Assembly (NCBI GenBank): GCA_946615875.1
Contig: CAMOIK010000107.1
Coordinates: 1 to 6,931 of the forward strand
Reading direction: 5' to 3'
Length of the DNA stretch: 6,931 nt
DNA from: an uncultured Verrucomicrobiota bacterium
GTDB taxonomy: Bacteria > Verrucomicrobiota > Kiritimatiellia > RFP12 > UBA1067
Part shown: one piece after another, positions 6,812-6,931 of the stretch
Layout: each line of letters starts with the position of its first letter
Position numbering within the stretch: the first letter of the stretch is position 1
Notes under the pieces: generated by a model
Seen by the model: the letters and a program-made list of their open reading frames with translations, nothing else
What the model was told of the DNA's origin: nothing
Databases searched by the model: none
Program-made: the position numbers and the translations under genes

Positions 6812-6816
6812 AGAGC
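6801..6816. repeat. Perfect 16-base palindrome
   Basis: GCTCTATATATAGAGC is self-complementary over all 16 bases, with no spacer. It could be a symmetric protein site or a cruciform seed in DNA; as RNA it has no loop and would instead pair through stem-loop 1. Confidence 0.65.
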
Positions 6817-6820
6817 GGCC

Positions 6821-6840
6821 CCATCCCCATATATGGATGG
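6821..6840 (+). other. Stem-loop 2 with nested palindrome
   Basis: CCATCC (6821-6826) pairs with GGATGG (6835-6840). The perfect palindrome CCATATATGG occupies 6827-6836. It is the second unit of the hairpin cluster. Confidence 0.45.
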
Positions 6841-6857
6841 AGCGCCCCATGCTCCAT
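6837..6857 (+). other. Stem-loop 3, 7-base-pair stem
   Basis: ATGGAGC (6837-6843) is the exact reverse complement of GCTCCAT (6851-6857), with a 7-base loop GCCCCAT. It shares its left arm with stem-loop 2, so the two structures are alternatives in RNA. Confidence 0.5.
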
Positions 6858-6880
6858 ATGCGGCCGACCGCGTCCCGATG

Positions 6881-6916
6881 GCGGAGCCGCAACGGCAAGA
6901 TGCGCATCATCGCACT
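6881..6916 (+). repeat. 36-base direct repeat, copy B
   Basis: This is the second copy of the element at 6738-6773, 143 bases downstream in the same orientation. It also contains the 10-base palindrome GATGCGCATC (6899-6908), which copy A lacks. Its last base is the first T of a TTGACA hexamer. Confidence 0.7.
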
Positions 6917-6921
6917 TGACA
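6916..6921 (+). promoter_or_regulatory. Candidate -35 box of a gene beyond the right edge
   Basis: TTGACA is a perfect -35 hexamer in an intergenic setting, followed by an A-rich stretch. The -10 box would fall about eight bases past the end of the window, so the call cannot be completed here. Confidence 0.35.
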
Positions 6922-6931
6922 GACGAAAAAC

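Larger units (their letters stand above)
6774..6880. repeat. Cluster of AT-centred palindromes and hairpins between the two 36-base repeats
   Basis: This 107-base non-coding stretch contains a perfect 16-base palindrome and three consecutive stem-loops listed separately. The four TATATA/CATATG-type cores are separated by C-rich loops of similar sequence (CCCACT, CCCCATCCCC, CCCCAT). It is flanked on both sides by the 36-base direct repeats, so the whole 6738-6916 unit looks like one structured element. No ORF with family resemblance occurs in it. Confidence 0.65.

Noticed and set aside
6629..6910. 93-codon minus-strand open frame across the right-end repeats
   Set aside because: Much of it is a translation of the palindromic repeats and the end of sdaA; no ribosome site and no family resemblance.
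6738..6916. Integron attC site or CRISPR array
   Set aside because: Only two repeat copies are present; they lack the RYYYAAC/GTTRRRY arrangement with a common core, and there is no cas or integrase gene. The spacing and variable centre do not fit CRISPR.

Overview
The window is GC-rich bacterial chromosome holding four intact protein genes, with almost no non-coding DNA except a 142-base divergent promoter region and a repeat-rich 254-base right end. No RNA gene, CRISPR array, transposase or phage gene is visible. The taxon cannot be proved from this sequence. GC richness, a GH13 + GH133 fused debranching enzyme, and strong extended -10 boxes placed almost on the start codon would fit a PVC-type gut or environmental lineage (for example Kiritimatiellota or Lentisphaerota). 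That placement is inference at low confidence.

Left block (13-5353, minus strand): a three-gene operon read right to left. First is a 1321-residue bifunctional glycogen debranching enzyme, then aroE (shikimate dehydrogenase), then 5-formyltetrahydrofolate cyclo-ligase. The joints are tight. The debranching-enzyme stop overlaps the aroE Shine-Dalgarno sequence, with a spare ATG overlapping the stop as ATGA. The aroE stop overlaps the GTG start of the cyclo-ligase as GTGA. Translation is therefore probably coupled. Functionally the operon combines storage-glucan breakdown with one step of chorismate synthesis and one step of folate repair, so it looks like housekeeping grouping rather than one pathway.

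Middle (5354-5495): a divergent intergenic region. Each side carries a perfect TATAAT with a TGN extension, and the start codon follows only 7-9 bases later with no Shine-Dalgarno sequence. The two sites share an almost identical 16-base core. Both flanking genes are therefore predicted to make leaderless mRNAs. This is the clearest unusual signal in the window.

Right block (5496-6677, plus strand): a compact single-chain iron-sulfur L-serine dehydratase, which converts serine to pyruvate and ammonia.

Right end (6678-6931): no gene. It holds two direct copies of a 36-base element that flank a run of AT-centred palindromes and hairpins, then a perfect TTGACA at the right edge that may be the -35 box of a gene outside the window.
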